From Plenodomus lindquistii (Eukaryota; Ascomycota; Dothideomycetes; Pleosporales; Leptosphaeriaceae): a stretch of DNA of 64,000 nt. Made by a program: the position numbers and the translations under genes. Positions 9,209 to 19,845 of this stretch are shown here, one piece after another. The notes under the pieces were generated by a model, which saw nothing but the letters and a program-made list of their open reading frames with translations, was not told where the DNA came from and did not search any database. Positions within the stretch are counted from its first letter, which is position 1; each line of letters begins with the position of its first letter. Location: NCBI GenBank assembly GCA_025504975.1, contig JANUWI010000006.1, positions 186,001-250,000 on the forward strand, read 5' to 3'.

Positions 9209-11337
9209 TTACTTGAGAGACCTCATGAGTTTCCGTTGTGCGAGATATGTCGAATAGTTGCCGCCCAGGACACATCCCAGGACACTTGCGCCGATGTCCT
9301 GTCCGGACCTTGATGCAGCCATGCGATCCTCGAGTATTCGATGCGCCATCGCAAAAGCTTTGAAGACCTCTTGAGCCTTGTGAGAACCACCGGATATGTT
9401 GTTGTCCGGACGGTTGGGATCTTGGATGGATAGCCCGTTGAGTTTCTCTTCTCGGTTGTCTACGCCATAACGTGTCTGTCGAGATATTAGTACCAGTCAA
9501 AATCGACGAGTCAACATCACCGTTTGTTGCCTGGATTTGAACATACCTTATCCACGACACCGATAGGGTTCATTTGAATGCGTGATCTGGTGAGATCGAA
9601 CTTGTTACCATAGTAATCGAGGAACCCTCTGAACAGTTCACCAAGATTCTCGGTCTTGCCAGCTTGATGGCAATAGTGCACCACTAGACAAATGATAGCG
9701 AAGCCACCAATGCCTCCGGTGTGGACCTCGTTAAGCCCGCGCATGACAAGGAATTGTTTCAGTAGCGCCACCATGTAGATCATGTCGGGATACTGCTCTT
9801 TCCACTCGGCAAAGGTTGCCTGGGCTTGTACACCACTCAGGTTCTCAAATGAGATGTCGACCTGGAGCTTGGTGAGACTATCGGTGAATTTCACCAAAGG
9901 GACCTTGGCTCCGTAAATACAGAGGACCTGGCCAGAGGCCATGTTCCTGCGCTGTAGAACACTTCTTACGCCTTTGAGCAGGGGCGCAGTAGCGTTCTTC
10001 GCAGTCACATCCATGACAGGAGGCCCCCCATTTACGTGTCGGTCGGATGTGTATACGAGATCCATGTCTGCTGTCGGTAGGTAGAGACCTGCAGGGAAAG
10101 ATCCAAAGCAGAGAACGCGACCGTTGTCTTGAGGAAATCTACGGGTTCCCAATGCATTCTGAACGCGATGAACGAGTTGATTTCGCAGAGCGTGTTCGTA
10201 GGGCTGCGGCGCTACAAAATCATAGAAGTCAAGAATCTCGTTGTGCAGCCATTTCTCCGGATCGTTGGCAAGATGGCGGTACGGTCGGTCTGCGACCAGC
10301 CAAGGCGTTGTGACAATGTTTGGGCCGCCTACCCATTCTTCTACTATTCCTGGTACAGAGCTTTCGTGCTTACGTTTTTTATTCTGTAAGGGATACTGGG
10401 GCCTACTATCGGGCTGATAAACGTTGTAATTGGCGGCATCTTGATAGTTGCGGTCGTTATTGTCGACAGGCCGATTGGGCATAGGCCGTTGTGGAGGTGG
10501 CGGGACAGGAGCCTCAGCGGCATCCTCATCATCGCCAAACGAAATGAAATCATCGTTTGCAGCAACGGCATTGTGCGCAGCATCTTTCTCGGCGGCCGCG
10601 TTCTTGGCCTTGCGGATGAGCTTGACGAAATCAGTCTTCTTACCCGTTGTCTCCTCGGGTGGCGGCAGGACTGTGTACGGGTCAGGATTGGACCACTTGG
10701 GAGCAGAGTCGGCATCAACACGACTGCTTGACTGCGTTCGAGCTACCTTGCGGTTACTGCTATCTGCGTTGGCTTCCCCCGCGCCTTTGCCTTTGCCTTC
10801 GACTTGACCATCCTCAGAGGCGGAGTCACGGCTCTCTACGTCCATGTCCGCTGCTTCGTCATCGGACAGGTCATTGAGGTCCAAGAACCTATTGGGGCCG
10901 TCTGAGACGCCCATGGCGCGCTCAGGCGTGCCGTCATCGCGGTGCTGCAGAAGGGCGCGCTCGTGGGGTGCAGCCTTGCGGAAGCCGCCTCGGCCGCCTC
11001 TGCGAAAGCCGTTTGAATTGCCCCTTCCTCGATGGTCTGGGCGGTCACCGCGCCTGCCGTCACGTTGAGCAGCGCCGCCGCGCATGCGCTTGCGAGGTGG
11101 CTCGCGCGAGTCTCCGTTTGCAGGGCCCGTTGGTGGAAACCGCGGGGCCGGGTGGTTGGACTGATAGCTGGACTCGAAATTGAATTGGCGCTGATTATCA
11201 AGGCCCTGGGCCGCGTGCGGGCCGCCTGGGCGATAGTTATCAGAGCCGGCTTTAAAGGTCATGCGGTCTGTGAGGGGTGGCGCGCGGTCGCGGTCGCGGT
11301 CGCGGTCGCGGTCGCCTGGGCGGTAGGTGTCGGCCAT
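9209..11337 (-). CDS. TRF4/Cid14-type non-canonical poly(A) polymerase (685 aa)
   Basis: This is the nucleotidyltransferase of the TRAMP nuclear RNA surveillance complex, which oligoadenylates aberrant RNAs for the exosome. Exons are 11337-9547 and 9475-9209, with a 71-bp intron and GTATGT donor. The N-terminal ~300 residues are disordered: a (Asp-Arg)n run encoded by a GCGGTC hexamer repeat, RGG-like RGGRGGFRK and acidic stretches. The catalytic signature FGSFPAGLYLPTADMDLV (GS plus DxD) lies at about residues 410-430. The central domain follows (VQAQATFAEWKEQYPDMIYM; LKQFLVMRGLNEVHTGGIGG), and the PAP-associated motif LSIQDPNRPDNNISGGS is in exon 2. I chose the ATG at 11337 because the frame has no upstream ATG, only non-ATG codons. 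The stop TAA is embedded in an AAGTAAGT sequence resembling a splice donor. Confidence 0.92.
11281..11318 (+). repeat. GCGGTC hexamer microsatellite, coding
   Basis: About five to six copies of CGGTCG/GCGGTC. On the minus strand they encode the Asp-Arg repeat near the N-terminus of TRF4, so copy number may vary without breaking the frame. Confidence 0.8.
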
Positions 11338-11878
11338 GCTGTTGGTTTGCTGCAGCGTCAGGGGGTGATTTTGGCCGTGGGGTGAAAGCGCTGGCTGCAA
11401 TGAGAGGGCTATGTGATGGCGGTGTTGTAGAGGAGGTGACGTGACTTTGGCACAAAGCGCGAAAGTTTCGTCGGGGTTGGAGCGCGCCAAGGTGCTAGCG
11501 CCAGCTCGTGCTTTGCGTGGGGAAGGCGCCTTGAACATCGACAGTTGCGACTAATCCAGAACAAGACCAAGTGTCTGGTCGCAGGCGCGCACGGCAGCAT
11601 TGCAATGGATGCTTTCGTTTCGTCATGGTACATTACTCGATCAAACTCGAAAAGGCTATAGACAAGTTAGAGTGGAGAGGGTTATAGTACAAGCATGCCC
11701 AAACATGGTTGAGTCTGCCACACAAGAGCGCCACCGCTGCTCCAAATTGAAAAGAATCATCCATCGCTATTCCAACGCCGTTCATATGCAGTGAGGAGAC
11801 TTCTGAGACGCGCATCATCATATTGCCCAGGGTCGAAATCTCCGTTCTTGTGAAAGCAAAGAGCGTCAATCCGTCCTC
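11338..11878. other. Intergenic TRF4 promoter / PAM16 3' flank
   Basis: No gene is seen. The minus frame remains open upstream of the TRF4 ATG but has no ATG, so it is taken as 5' UTR. Confidence 0.5.
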
Positions 11879-12351
11879 TCAATCCTCCTTCGTAAACTTT
11901 GGCTTGAACCCTTTACTCAACTCTTCCTCCCTCTCCATCATTCTCTGATGTCCCTGCACTTCCCTCTCAATCCTTTCTCTCGCTCGTAATATCTTGCTCT
12001 GCAAGTAGAAGCTTCCACCCTTTTTGGGGTCATTGAGATCGAACAGCCTCTTGAATCGCTCCGTCACAACCTCCATTTCGATGTTGCCCATCTTGCCGGG
12101 TCCGACGTTCAGGATTGAGCAGGCTTCGTCCATGGTGATGTTGGAGGAGGAAAAGGCGCTTCCGCTGCCTCCACTGCCTTGGCTGGCGGCGGCATATTTC
12201 TGGGAGGCGGCGGCTTGACGGTAGGATTCAGAGACAGCGCGTCCTATTATCCTGGCGCCGGAGAAGACGACTTGTGTGATGATGCGGTGTGCCTGGACAT
12301 GTTAGACGTTCATCCCAACAAGGTAGCGAGAGACTTCGCACTGCATACCAT
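11879..12351 (-). CDS. TIM16/PAM16, mitochondrial import motor subunit (138 aa)
   Basis: Pam16 is the J-like partner that recruits and restrains Pam18 at the TIM23 translocase on the matrix side of the inner membrane. The body is one exon, 12292-11879, encoding AHRIITQVVFSGARIIGRAV, a Gly/Ser/Ala-rich linker, and the J-like domain MDEACSILNVGP...RFKRLFDLNDPKKGGSFYLQ...KILRARERIERE. The J-like domain lacks the HPD tripeptide, as expected for Pam16. The exon has no in-frame ATG at its start. The only good solution is an ATG at 12351-12349 directly followed by a donor (ATG|GTATGC), a 56-bp intron with a TCTAAC branch, and an acceptor CCAG|GCA, giving M-AHRIITQ. Exon 1 therefore contributes only the start codon. 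Length is normal. Confidence 0.9.
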
Positions 12352-13089
12352 TTTGAGGTTGGACCTGGGGTGAGGATCCTACTGAACCTGTGTATGTGTG
12401 CGTGCAAACTTTGAGAACACTGTTGCTTCTGTTATTGCTTCTGTCTATCGTCTATCGTCGTCGGCGTCGGAGAGTGTCTCCAAAAATTCTGGGTCGCCTT
12501 CCGCGCTCTCGGCTTCCAAGGTTCGCGCCGAGGCCCCACGTGATGCCAGTCGTTTGAGCCAATCATGTCGCGATCGCATTCACGGATCTGCTCCAGCATG
12601 AACGCTTCGGCATCTCAAAAGGGTTGAGATGGTGCAGGGTGACATGTCTTTGCGCAAGTGTCGTCGGTTGTCAGAATTCATAGTCATCTCAGATTACGGC
12701 ATGTAGCCTGATTGCAGCCTTGCTGTGACGGTTCCGCAGCCCTCGGGCCAGGGACCTTCACATGCACAAACACCCCCGCGCATGCCTCATCGCTGCCTGT
12801 GACCGCATCATGTGCTGTTACTGTGCCCAGACCTGAATTTGACATCTTCCTCGACAACAGCGTGTGTGTGCGACCAGTTTCTCAGTGCCAGTACACGCTC
12901 GAGCAAGTTCACGCGTCTCTCGGCCTCGTCTGCGCAGCCAGGCGATGACGCACTTTTGGATGCATGGCAGCACTAGGTTCGTCCTCTCCAGACCGCCAAC
13001 CATGACCACGATCCTAGCCCAAATAGCCACCAGTCCAACACCATCTTGACCATGCTCATACGCCTTCAGATACACCTTGGATAGTGCAC
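12352..13089. promoter_or_regulatory. Divergent intergenic region PAM16 / peroxin
   Basis: 738 bp between two divergent start codons, with no gene. It must contain both promoters; I can assign no element. Confidence 0.45.
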
Positions 13090-14842
13090 ATGTCCACCCC
13101 GTCGAGAGCCACACACGATGCGTCATCCCCGCCGTCCACCGGGGGTGATCCGAATCCACCCACATATGCCACCTTTTCGCCCTCAACGGTAGGCAGTACC
13201 GCGCCGCAAACAAAGCTACGCTCTGCAATTTTGGTGCACCAGAAGTCTCCGTTGCTTGCTGCGACGCCACCGCAGATTACGAGGGTATTGGCGTACTCGC
13301 ATCCGTTCATCATACCGCTAAATAAGCTGGCTGGACTCTTGACTTGGACAACCGGAGATCCTTGGGAGAGCTTCTTAGTGGTTGCGAGTTTTTGGGCGAT
13401 CGTGCTGTATGGGGATGTGGTAACGAGGTATGCGGGACCGCTTATTGTAGTGTCAGGCCTCATATTGGGCATGTACACGAGGAGATATTCCCCGCTGTCG
13501 TCAACTGGATGGACCGGTGAGAAGGGCCAGAAGGGACACCGAAGAGAAGAGTCAGACACCAACATCAAACACCACAAGAGCCTGGAAGAGATTGTGGATA
13601 GCCTGAAGCTTTTCACGTCTCGCTGCAATATTCTGCTCGACCCCTTCCTTCGCCTGACAGACTTTCTTTCGACGCAAAGGACAGCCACCTCAGCTACCAC
13701 ACGACCAGCGCTTACTATACTGTTCATTCGCATTCTACTCGTACTACCGCTATGGATAGTCTTCACCCTTCCACCTTTCTACATACTCTCCACGAAGCGT
13801 GTGGTCCTCGCAGTTGGTACAGTCATGATGAGTTGGCACTCAAGGCCCGCCCGTGTCACTCGCACGATTCTATGGAGGTCGCGAACAGTCCGACGGGCCT
13901 GTGCATTCATCACCGGTCTTAATTTCGGCGACATCACCTCGGCAGACAAGAAGGGCGCACCTCCGCTCCCTCCGCGTAAGAAGAGTACCCAGGAAGTCGC
14001 TGCTTCATTGGTAGCGAAGCGGAGACCAGAGTCGACTGGGGTACGCTTCACATTCTCTGTATATGAGAACCAAAGGCGCTGGCTAGGTATCGGCTGGACG
14101 TCCTCCATGCTTGCCTACGAGCGGGCGTCCTGGACAGATGAGCATCTGAACCCTCTACCGCCGAGAGACCAATTCGAACTTCCTGAAGTTGATAGCGGTC
14201 AATCTCGATGGCGATGGGTCCAGGGTAGTGACTGGAAGATTGAAACCGGGGAGAAAGACAGCAAGGCTGAGAAGGGCATCTCGAAGGAGGAGATGGGATG
14301 GATATACTATGACAACAAGGTATGTCCTTGTCCGACCTACACTCCAGCAAACATCCTAACGAAAGTAGTGGCGAGACGGCCGCCGCGGCCAAGATGGCTG
14401 GGGCCGCTACACGCGCCGCAGAAAATGGTACCGCGACGCAGAACTCGTCGAGTCTACGCCCTCCACAGAAAGCACCCCCGTCCCCACCCCACGCTACAAC
14501 CCCTCCGACTCCACCGCCGACCTCGACCCCAACCACCTTACCCGCCTCTCCTCAAACCTTAGCACAACATCTAGCAACGAGCCGACGCTCGTCGACGGCC
14601 AAGACACCACATCCGTGATCAGCGATACTGACGCGCTGAGCACGAAGAGCAAGAGGAGTTGGTTCAAGCGGAAGAGAACGAGAAGTACGGGAGGCAGTGT
14701 GAGTGCGGGGACGGTGACGAGTACGGGGAGTAGTACGGGAAGGAGGAGTGAGGAGGAGGATGTGCAGAGTCCAATCGAGAGGATTGTGAGGGATGAGGAG
14801 TGGAGGTTGGGAGATGATATTCGGCAGCATCTTGATATATAA
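13090..14842 (+). CDS. PEX30-family peroxin, dysferlin domain (567 aa)
   Basis: Pex30/31/32-type proteins are ER and peroxisomal membrane proteins controlling peroxisome number and ER subdomains. Exons are 13090-14319 and 14369-14842, with a 49-bp intron (GTATGT...GTAG). The true ATG is at 13090; the frame extends two codons upstream only through GTG. After a Pro/Ser-rich N-terminus there are paired hydrophobic segments (FLVVASFWAIVLYGDVVTRY, GPLIVVSGLILGMY, and ILFIRILLVLPLWIVFTLPP), reticulon-like. The dysferlin module follows: FTFSVYENQRRWLGIGWTSS, ERASWTDEHLNPLPP, WRWVQGSDW, and across the intron GWIYYDNK-WRDGRRGQDGWG then RRRKWYRDAELVE. The tail is Ser/Thr-rich with a basic patch. Which Pex30 paralogue this is cannot be told from one sequence. 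Confidence 0.9.
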
Positions 14843-15268
14843 TTTACGCTAATCTTGTTTTGTATAAAGTAGCTCGCTCTTGAACTCTCCTTTGCACAGA
14901 GTCAAAGCTGTCGTGATATGTTTGTTGTTGATGTTTGGGACGGATAGTCGGCGATGATTGGAGTGAGCGAACGTACAAGGTCTCCATCCAGTTCACGAAG
15001 TCACCCAAACTTGTATCTCGTGCCATCATATATCAACCATGAGCACTTTGGAAGAGGAACGGCCTTTCATTCGTGATATCTAATCTCAACAAGCTAGAGA
15101 AACCTTCAACCACCAACATCCCAGCCGTACTCCCTCTTTTCTACACACCACTCACTCCTCGACATCCAACCCTAAGGATACCATCTTGTCCACTCATCAT
15201 CATCAATGAAATACCCTCAAAGATTGTCCGTCAAGTCCGTACATCGAATCGATGGATGTAGTGGTGGT
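14843..15268. other. 3' flanks of two convergent genes
   Basis: No gene is seen between the stop of the peroxin and the stop of the metallothionein. Confidence 0.5.
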
Positions 15269-15568
15269 TTAGTGCTACAACCCCATCAGCTCTCCACACC
15301 CCCAGACCGCATAAAGAAAGGTAAAGGGTTGTAAGATAGACATACAGAGCAGCTCCCGCATCCACAGCTGGAGCAGTCACCAGCGCACGAGCAAGAAGCG
15401 CAGTTGCTACATCATTGGTCAGTCCTTGGTTCTATCCACTGTCCACTGTCCATCATGGTGCTCCGCTAAGCCGTATGCAGTGACAGTGCCCTTTTCATAC
15501 CACACAACGTGTATGTATCGAAGGGGTGTGAGTGGAAGGGAGGGTATGCAAACGTACCAGGGAGACAT
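15269..15568 (-). CDS. Metallothionein (25 aa, three exons)
   Basis: A tiny Cys-rich metal-binding protein, below any usual ORF cut-off. Exon 1 (15568-15558) encodes M-S-P-C(part), exon 2 (15406-15346) encodes NCASCSCAGDCSSCGCGSCS, and exon 3 (15274-15269) encodes His and stop. Introns of 151 and 71 bp have GTACGT/GTATGT donors and TGTAG/TTGTAG acceptors, with a GACTGAC branch in intron 1. The product has eight Cys in 25 residues, arranged as CxC, CxC, CxxC, CxC and CxxC units with no aromatic residue, as in copper-type fungal metallothioneins such as the N. crassa one. Such proteins buffer Cu, Cd or Zn in the cytosol and are usually metal-induced. A TATATATA box lies 115 bp upstream. Confidence in exon 2 is very high; exons 1 and 3 are inferred from consensus splice sites and frame. 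Confidence 0.83.
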
Positions 15569-15682
15569 ATTTGTGGTGATTTGGTTGGTTGGAATGGGAT
15601 TTAAGTTTGGTATTTGAGTGAAGTCGTTGGGGTGGCGGATGGATGGCGAAGGGTGAGGCCATCAGGGTGCTGAGGGAGGGGG

Positions 15683-15690
15683 TATATATA
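15683..15690 (-). promoter_or_regulatory. TATA box of the metallothionein gene
   Basis: TATATATA at 115-122 bp upstream of the metallothionein ATG, in the expected range for an inducible fungal promoter. Confidence 0.5.
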
Positions 15691-17264
15691 CAGCGTGAGG
15701 GGTCGTGTCGTTTCTGCTTGGGCTTTCCCTCCGGCTAAGTCATGCGCGGCCTGCGCAGTGAGGGTGCATGGGCTGGCGTGGGATGTGTGTGTCGCGGTAT
15801 GCGGTGGTTGTCTTGCCTGATTGCTGACTGGCGTATTAGAGATCGGATTCATGCCATGCCATGTCAGTCCACTCCACTTCAAGCGTTGGTCTCCGATGCA
15901 ATCTTGCCTCACATTCTAGAGTAAGCGTTCGAGAGCGGAGGATGGGGGTGTGGCTGGATGGACATACCCCACTGGCTGCATGGAGTTGGCGTACTCCACG
16001 CTTCTCCACTCGCAGAAACGCCGCAGCTATGCTGTGTTGAGCAGCGAGTGTGTGGGACGGGATGATCAGGCTAGAGTACTATACGCAGCTGATACAAAGA
16101 CTCCATACGTTATTGGATGTTCTGGAAGCCAAGATGCAACGCCGAAATGAGGCTTCAGAGGCAGGGCAACCGGATCCAATGTAGTTTCAAATGCATATCC
16201 CAACAATCCTGCAAACATAATCCTGTGATACCTGGAGAGCCTACACCATGACGAAAAAGCACGCATCACGTAGCTCGTGTAGATGGCTTACAGGACCCGC
16301 CAGTCTGAGGTACTGGTAACATGGAACTAGGCGAACGGCCTGGAGACCGAGGAGGTGGGATACAGCTTGGCTGGACCTGCCTTATCGACTCCACGAGTGT
16401 TACGTTTCCGGCTGTCACTGGTCGAATAACCAGCCGAGCGTGGTACAGCATATGTAGACCCCGCTCGTGCTGTGCTCAGCACTGCCCGTCGGTGCATGTG
16501 TCAAAGTTGGGGGCGGGTTGGATTCGGCTTGAGGAGATCGGCGCAGATGCAAGGAGCATGCAGTATATGGTACTCTATCACCCGCAGTCTTACGTGGTCA
16601 TTCAGCGGCTAGAAAAGGCATTGATGAGAGTTTAGACCGATGATTAACAGCAACAGCTTGACTGGTGCACATTCCGTGTCTGAAGATCAGAGCGACATTG
16701 TCATGTGTCGTCTACGTTAGACTAGTCGGGTCCATGTCTTTGGATCTAGGGTTCACCCGAAAGCCAATCGCGACGGTCCGTCAGGGTACTCATGTGTCTA
16801 GTGCTTGACACGTGTGGGGTCGGGTTCTTGGGGTTGGGACGGTTACCGCGGTACCTAGGAATACATGCAGAGGTTTACTACTAGTTTCGGATTGGCAGAC
16901 TAGAAGGGGGAGACAGAAGTGATGGTCATGGCTGTTAGTCACTATGTGTCTTGATATGCGGCAGGAGTGCGATGATGTGACTTCCAGGTCGTTCGGGTAT
17001 CAGCTCGATGCCCTCGTGCTTGCACTGAGGTTGACGAAAGGCTCCCGGGTTGATCAGACTTTGTGATGGCACTGAGGTCTTCAGTGATGATGTCGGCATT
17101 TTGAGCCCCACTTTTGACATACGTGCTGCTTGAAACCTAGTGAAAGAGCATCTTACTAGAGATGGAAGAATATCAAGAGCTCTTCACAAATCAGACTTCG
17201 GCCGGACAAACATCTTCAAGCAAGACAGTATCACAAATACAAATATATTGTTCAGTTAGTAATT
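15691..17264. other. Intergenic, no gene seen
   Basis: About 1.6 kb upstream of the metallothionein and downstream of GatA. Only short ORFs without domains are present. It contains metallothionein regulatory DNA, but I could not pick out a clear metal-response element. Confidence 0.45.
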
Positions 17265-19342
17265 CTAGTCTGGTATCGTCTCTGTCATGCCTAGCTCCTT
17301 CTTCTTGGCTTCAAACGCCGCAGCTTCTGCTTCGACAGGATCTGCACACTCCACAAACATCTGGATATACTCAGCCTTCGTCACGCCAAACAATGCAGCT
17401 GCTTTCTCTAGCCGTTCATTTCCAATGCGAAATTTCAACATCCTTACAACTTGACCGCTTCTCCATCTAGTCAACTTCCAAATTTGGTCGAACCGGCGCG
17501 CTTCAGCCGCTACAGGATCAATCTCATCGATGAAGTTAGCCATGTACTGTTCTCGAGTCTGACCCCATAGCCTAGTAGCAAGGTCGAGGTGCCAGTCAGA
17601 GCGGGCTTCTGTGATGGCCGCTGTGATATTGGCGAGCTTGGCCTCGTACTCGGGTTTGGCTTCTTGAGAACTCAAACCATGTTTTGATGCAAAGTGCTCG
17701 AGCGACATTTGCTCTTTGAGCTTTAGCTCGCCAAGGGCAAAACGACGCCACGCGGGCTTACGATAAGTAGCATCGACCTCGCAGGTTTTTGCGATTGCTG
17801 CAGCTAAGTCGAGCACCATTCTGTCGTCGCCAAATTGACCGATGATCTGAATGCCAGCACTACGCACTATGTCTGGTTCGCTGTCCCCAGTGCCATCTGC
17901 TTCTGGTTCGATGGGAACGGGCACACTAATCGCGGGCAGTCCTGCGAGGCTTGCCGGCACAGTAAAGACATCGTTCATGTAAGCTTGAAGTGGGTCTTGA
18001 TCCTTGACATCAGAAAGCGGTGGCGCAAGCGTAGGCGCCGTTGGGCAGATCAGAGCATCCATCATGTCCCACTTTGGCTTCTGTTCTGAATTTGAGAGTC
18101 GCTCGAGAAGCGGATTTGGCGCTGCGAAAACACTATCAAAGTCTTTTTGTACCAATCTGCGGATCTTTTGTGCTTGGATAAAGTAGTTGTCGATGGCTTG
18201 CGCGCTCAGTGAGAAGGCGCCCAAGAGGATGCGACGCTGGACCTCTTGTCCAAACCCTTGACCCCGCGTTCTGGCAAATAGCACACTCTCAGGTGTACCG
18301 TCGATGCCTTGTGCTCTACTGCCAAATCGGACACCATCGTATTTGGCCAGGTTGCTAGACGCTTCTGCCGGGGCAAGGACGTAGTACGCCGAGAGCGCAT
18401 GTTGGGTAGAAGGCAATCGGACAGGGTGTATGGTGTGACCAGCCGCTTGCAGGTTCCGGAGGGTTTGGAACCATGCCTTGCGGACCAGAGGATGCAGCGT
18501 GGCGATGTTGTAATCTAGAGGGACGCCGATGCGTTGGGGTCGACGGGCGTGCTTGCCTAGGCGGAAGCGAGTGGCAGGCGTAAGAGAGGTTGGATCTCGA
18601 GGGTCATGTACGTCGAGCGTGCCTTGGCATGGTCAGCTTTGGCACCCAGGTGACGCCGAGTACAGATGCACACACCGTAGACAGTTTTGACCGCTTGGAC
18701 AGTCCGTCCCAGAATGCCGACTGTGTCGAGGGAATTGGCATAGGGAATCACTCCCCACCGCGAAAGCCGGCCATAGCTGGGCTTGAATCCAATCACCCCG
18801 GTATAGGCGGCAGGAAGCCGGACGGAGCCCCCCGTGTCGGTTCCAAGTGCCCTGTTGGTCTCAGCCTCACACCCTGTCCAAGGCGCATTGCCTCTGCCGC
18901 GAAAAACTTACGCCCAGCACTGTCCGCTGGCGACAGCAAGCGCACTCCCGCCAGAACTGCCGCCAGCGCTTGCTTCTTCGCCTTGGAATCGCTGCATCTT
19001 GACGGGGCCGAAGTGGGAGTTGGTCGAATGTGAGCCCATGCCAAACTCGTCCATGTTGGTCTTTCCGATGATGGCGGCTCCTGCATCTTTGAGCAGCGTC
19101 ACGACGGTCGCATCGTATGGGCTGGTGAAGTCCTTGAGCAGCGCCGAGGAAGCCGTTGTCTTCAGGTCCGTGGTACATATGTTGTCTTTGACCGCGATGG
19201 GCATGCCCTGAACATTGAGGGGTCCTTGTTGATGGGGCCCGCTCTCGACCAGGGCCTCAAAGTTGAGCGAGTTGAAGGCATTGAGGTGCGCGTACTTGGC
19301 CTGGTGGATCAAGTAGGGCTTTGCACGCGTGATGAGGGACAT
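17265..19342 (-). CDS. Mitochondrial Glu-tRNA(Gln) amidotransferase subunit A with C-terminal extension (654 aa)
   Basis: GatA/Her2 supplies ammonia for transamidation of Glu-tRNA(Gln) in mitochondria. Exons 19342-18912, 18851-18676 and 18622-17265 have introns of 60 and 53 bp. The amidase triad is visible: Lys52 in GMPIAVKDNIC, Ser of AGGSSGGSALAVASGQ (about 129-130), and nucleophile Ser153 in GTDTGGSVRLPAAYTG, split by intron 1. GFKPSYGRLSRWGVIPYANS and the late ALICPTAPTLAPP and PASLAGLPAISVP blocks complete the fold, which ends near residue 492 (VDATYRKP). The final ~162 residues are not in yeast Her2 (464 aa). They contain two similar blocks 59-60 residues apart (LWGQTREQYMANFIDEIDPV and LFGVTKAEYIQMFVECADPV). 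The start at MSLITRAK is the first in-frame ATG. Confidence 0.9.
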
Positions 19343-19845
19343 GGGGAACGAGAGGCATGTCCGACGCGTGGGCGCACGTCTGGCGTTGAATGGCCGACGT
19401 CTAGAGATTTGCGCCGCGATGTCATGTGACGGCAACTAACTATGAGAGGTGCATGACTCGGTCACATTTGGAGAGTCTCTCATGCAAGACGACGGACTGT
19501 TGGGCCATTTCAAGTCGTATCGTGTCCAGGCATATCAATCAATCTAACCTGTTGTCCAGTTCTCTCTCTCCGTCATATGCAACGTGAGATCCTGCTTGCT
19601 TCCCCACGGTCCTGAATCGACAAGTCGGTGATGCGGTGCAGGGGATGGCGTAGGCGCTGGCGGGACGACGCCGATGACGTTGCTGCTTCCGCCAGCTTGG
19701 CTGAAAACCACAGAGCAACTTCCTGGGCATGTTGGACCAAAAAGAGGGGAGCCCTGCCAGCCCTGGAATCCCTTACTTCACCTCGCTGACCTGGAGAATC
19801 TACTACCTCAAAATTGCTTTGCTCTCCTCGAGCTCGACGTCCGCC
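19343..19845. promoter_or_regulatory. Divergent intergenic region GatA / IST2
   Basis: 503 bp between divergent start codons with no gene. It holds both promoters; no element was identified. Confidence 0.45.

Noticed and set aside
13056..13766. 236-codon minus-strand ORF
   Set aside because: It lies opposite the peroxin coding sequence and shows no domain.
16066..16269. 67-codon minus ORF with hydrophobic stretches
   Set aside because: Too short and isolated; no signal peptide at the start and no conserved feature.
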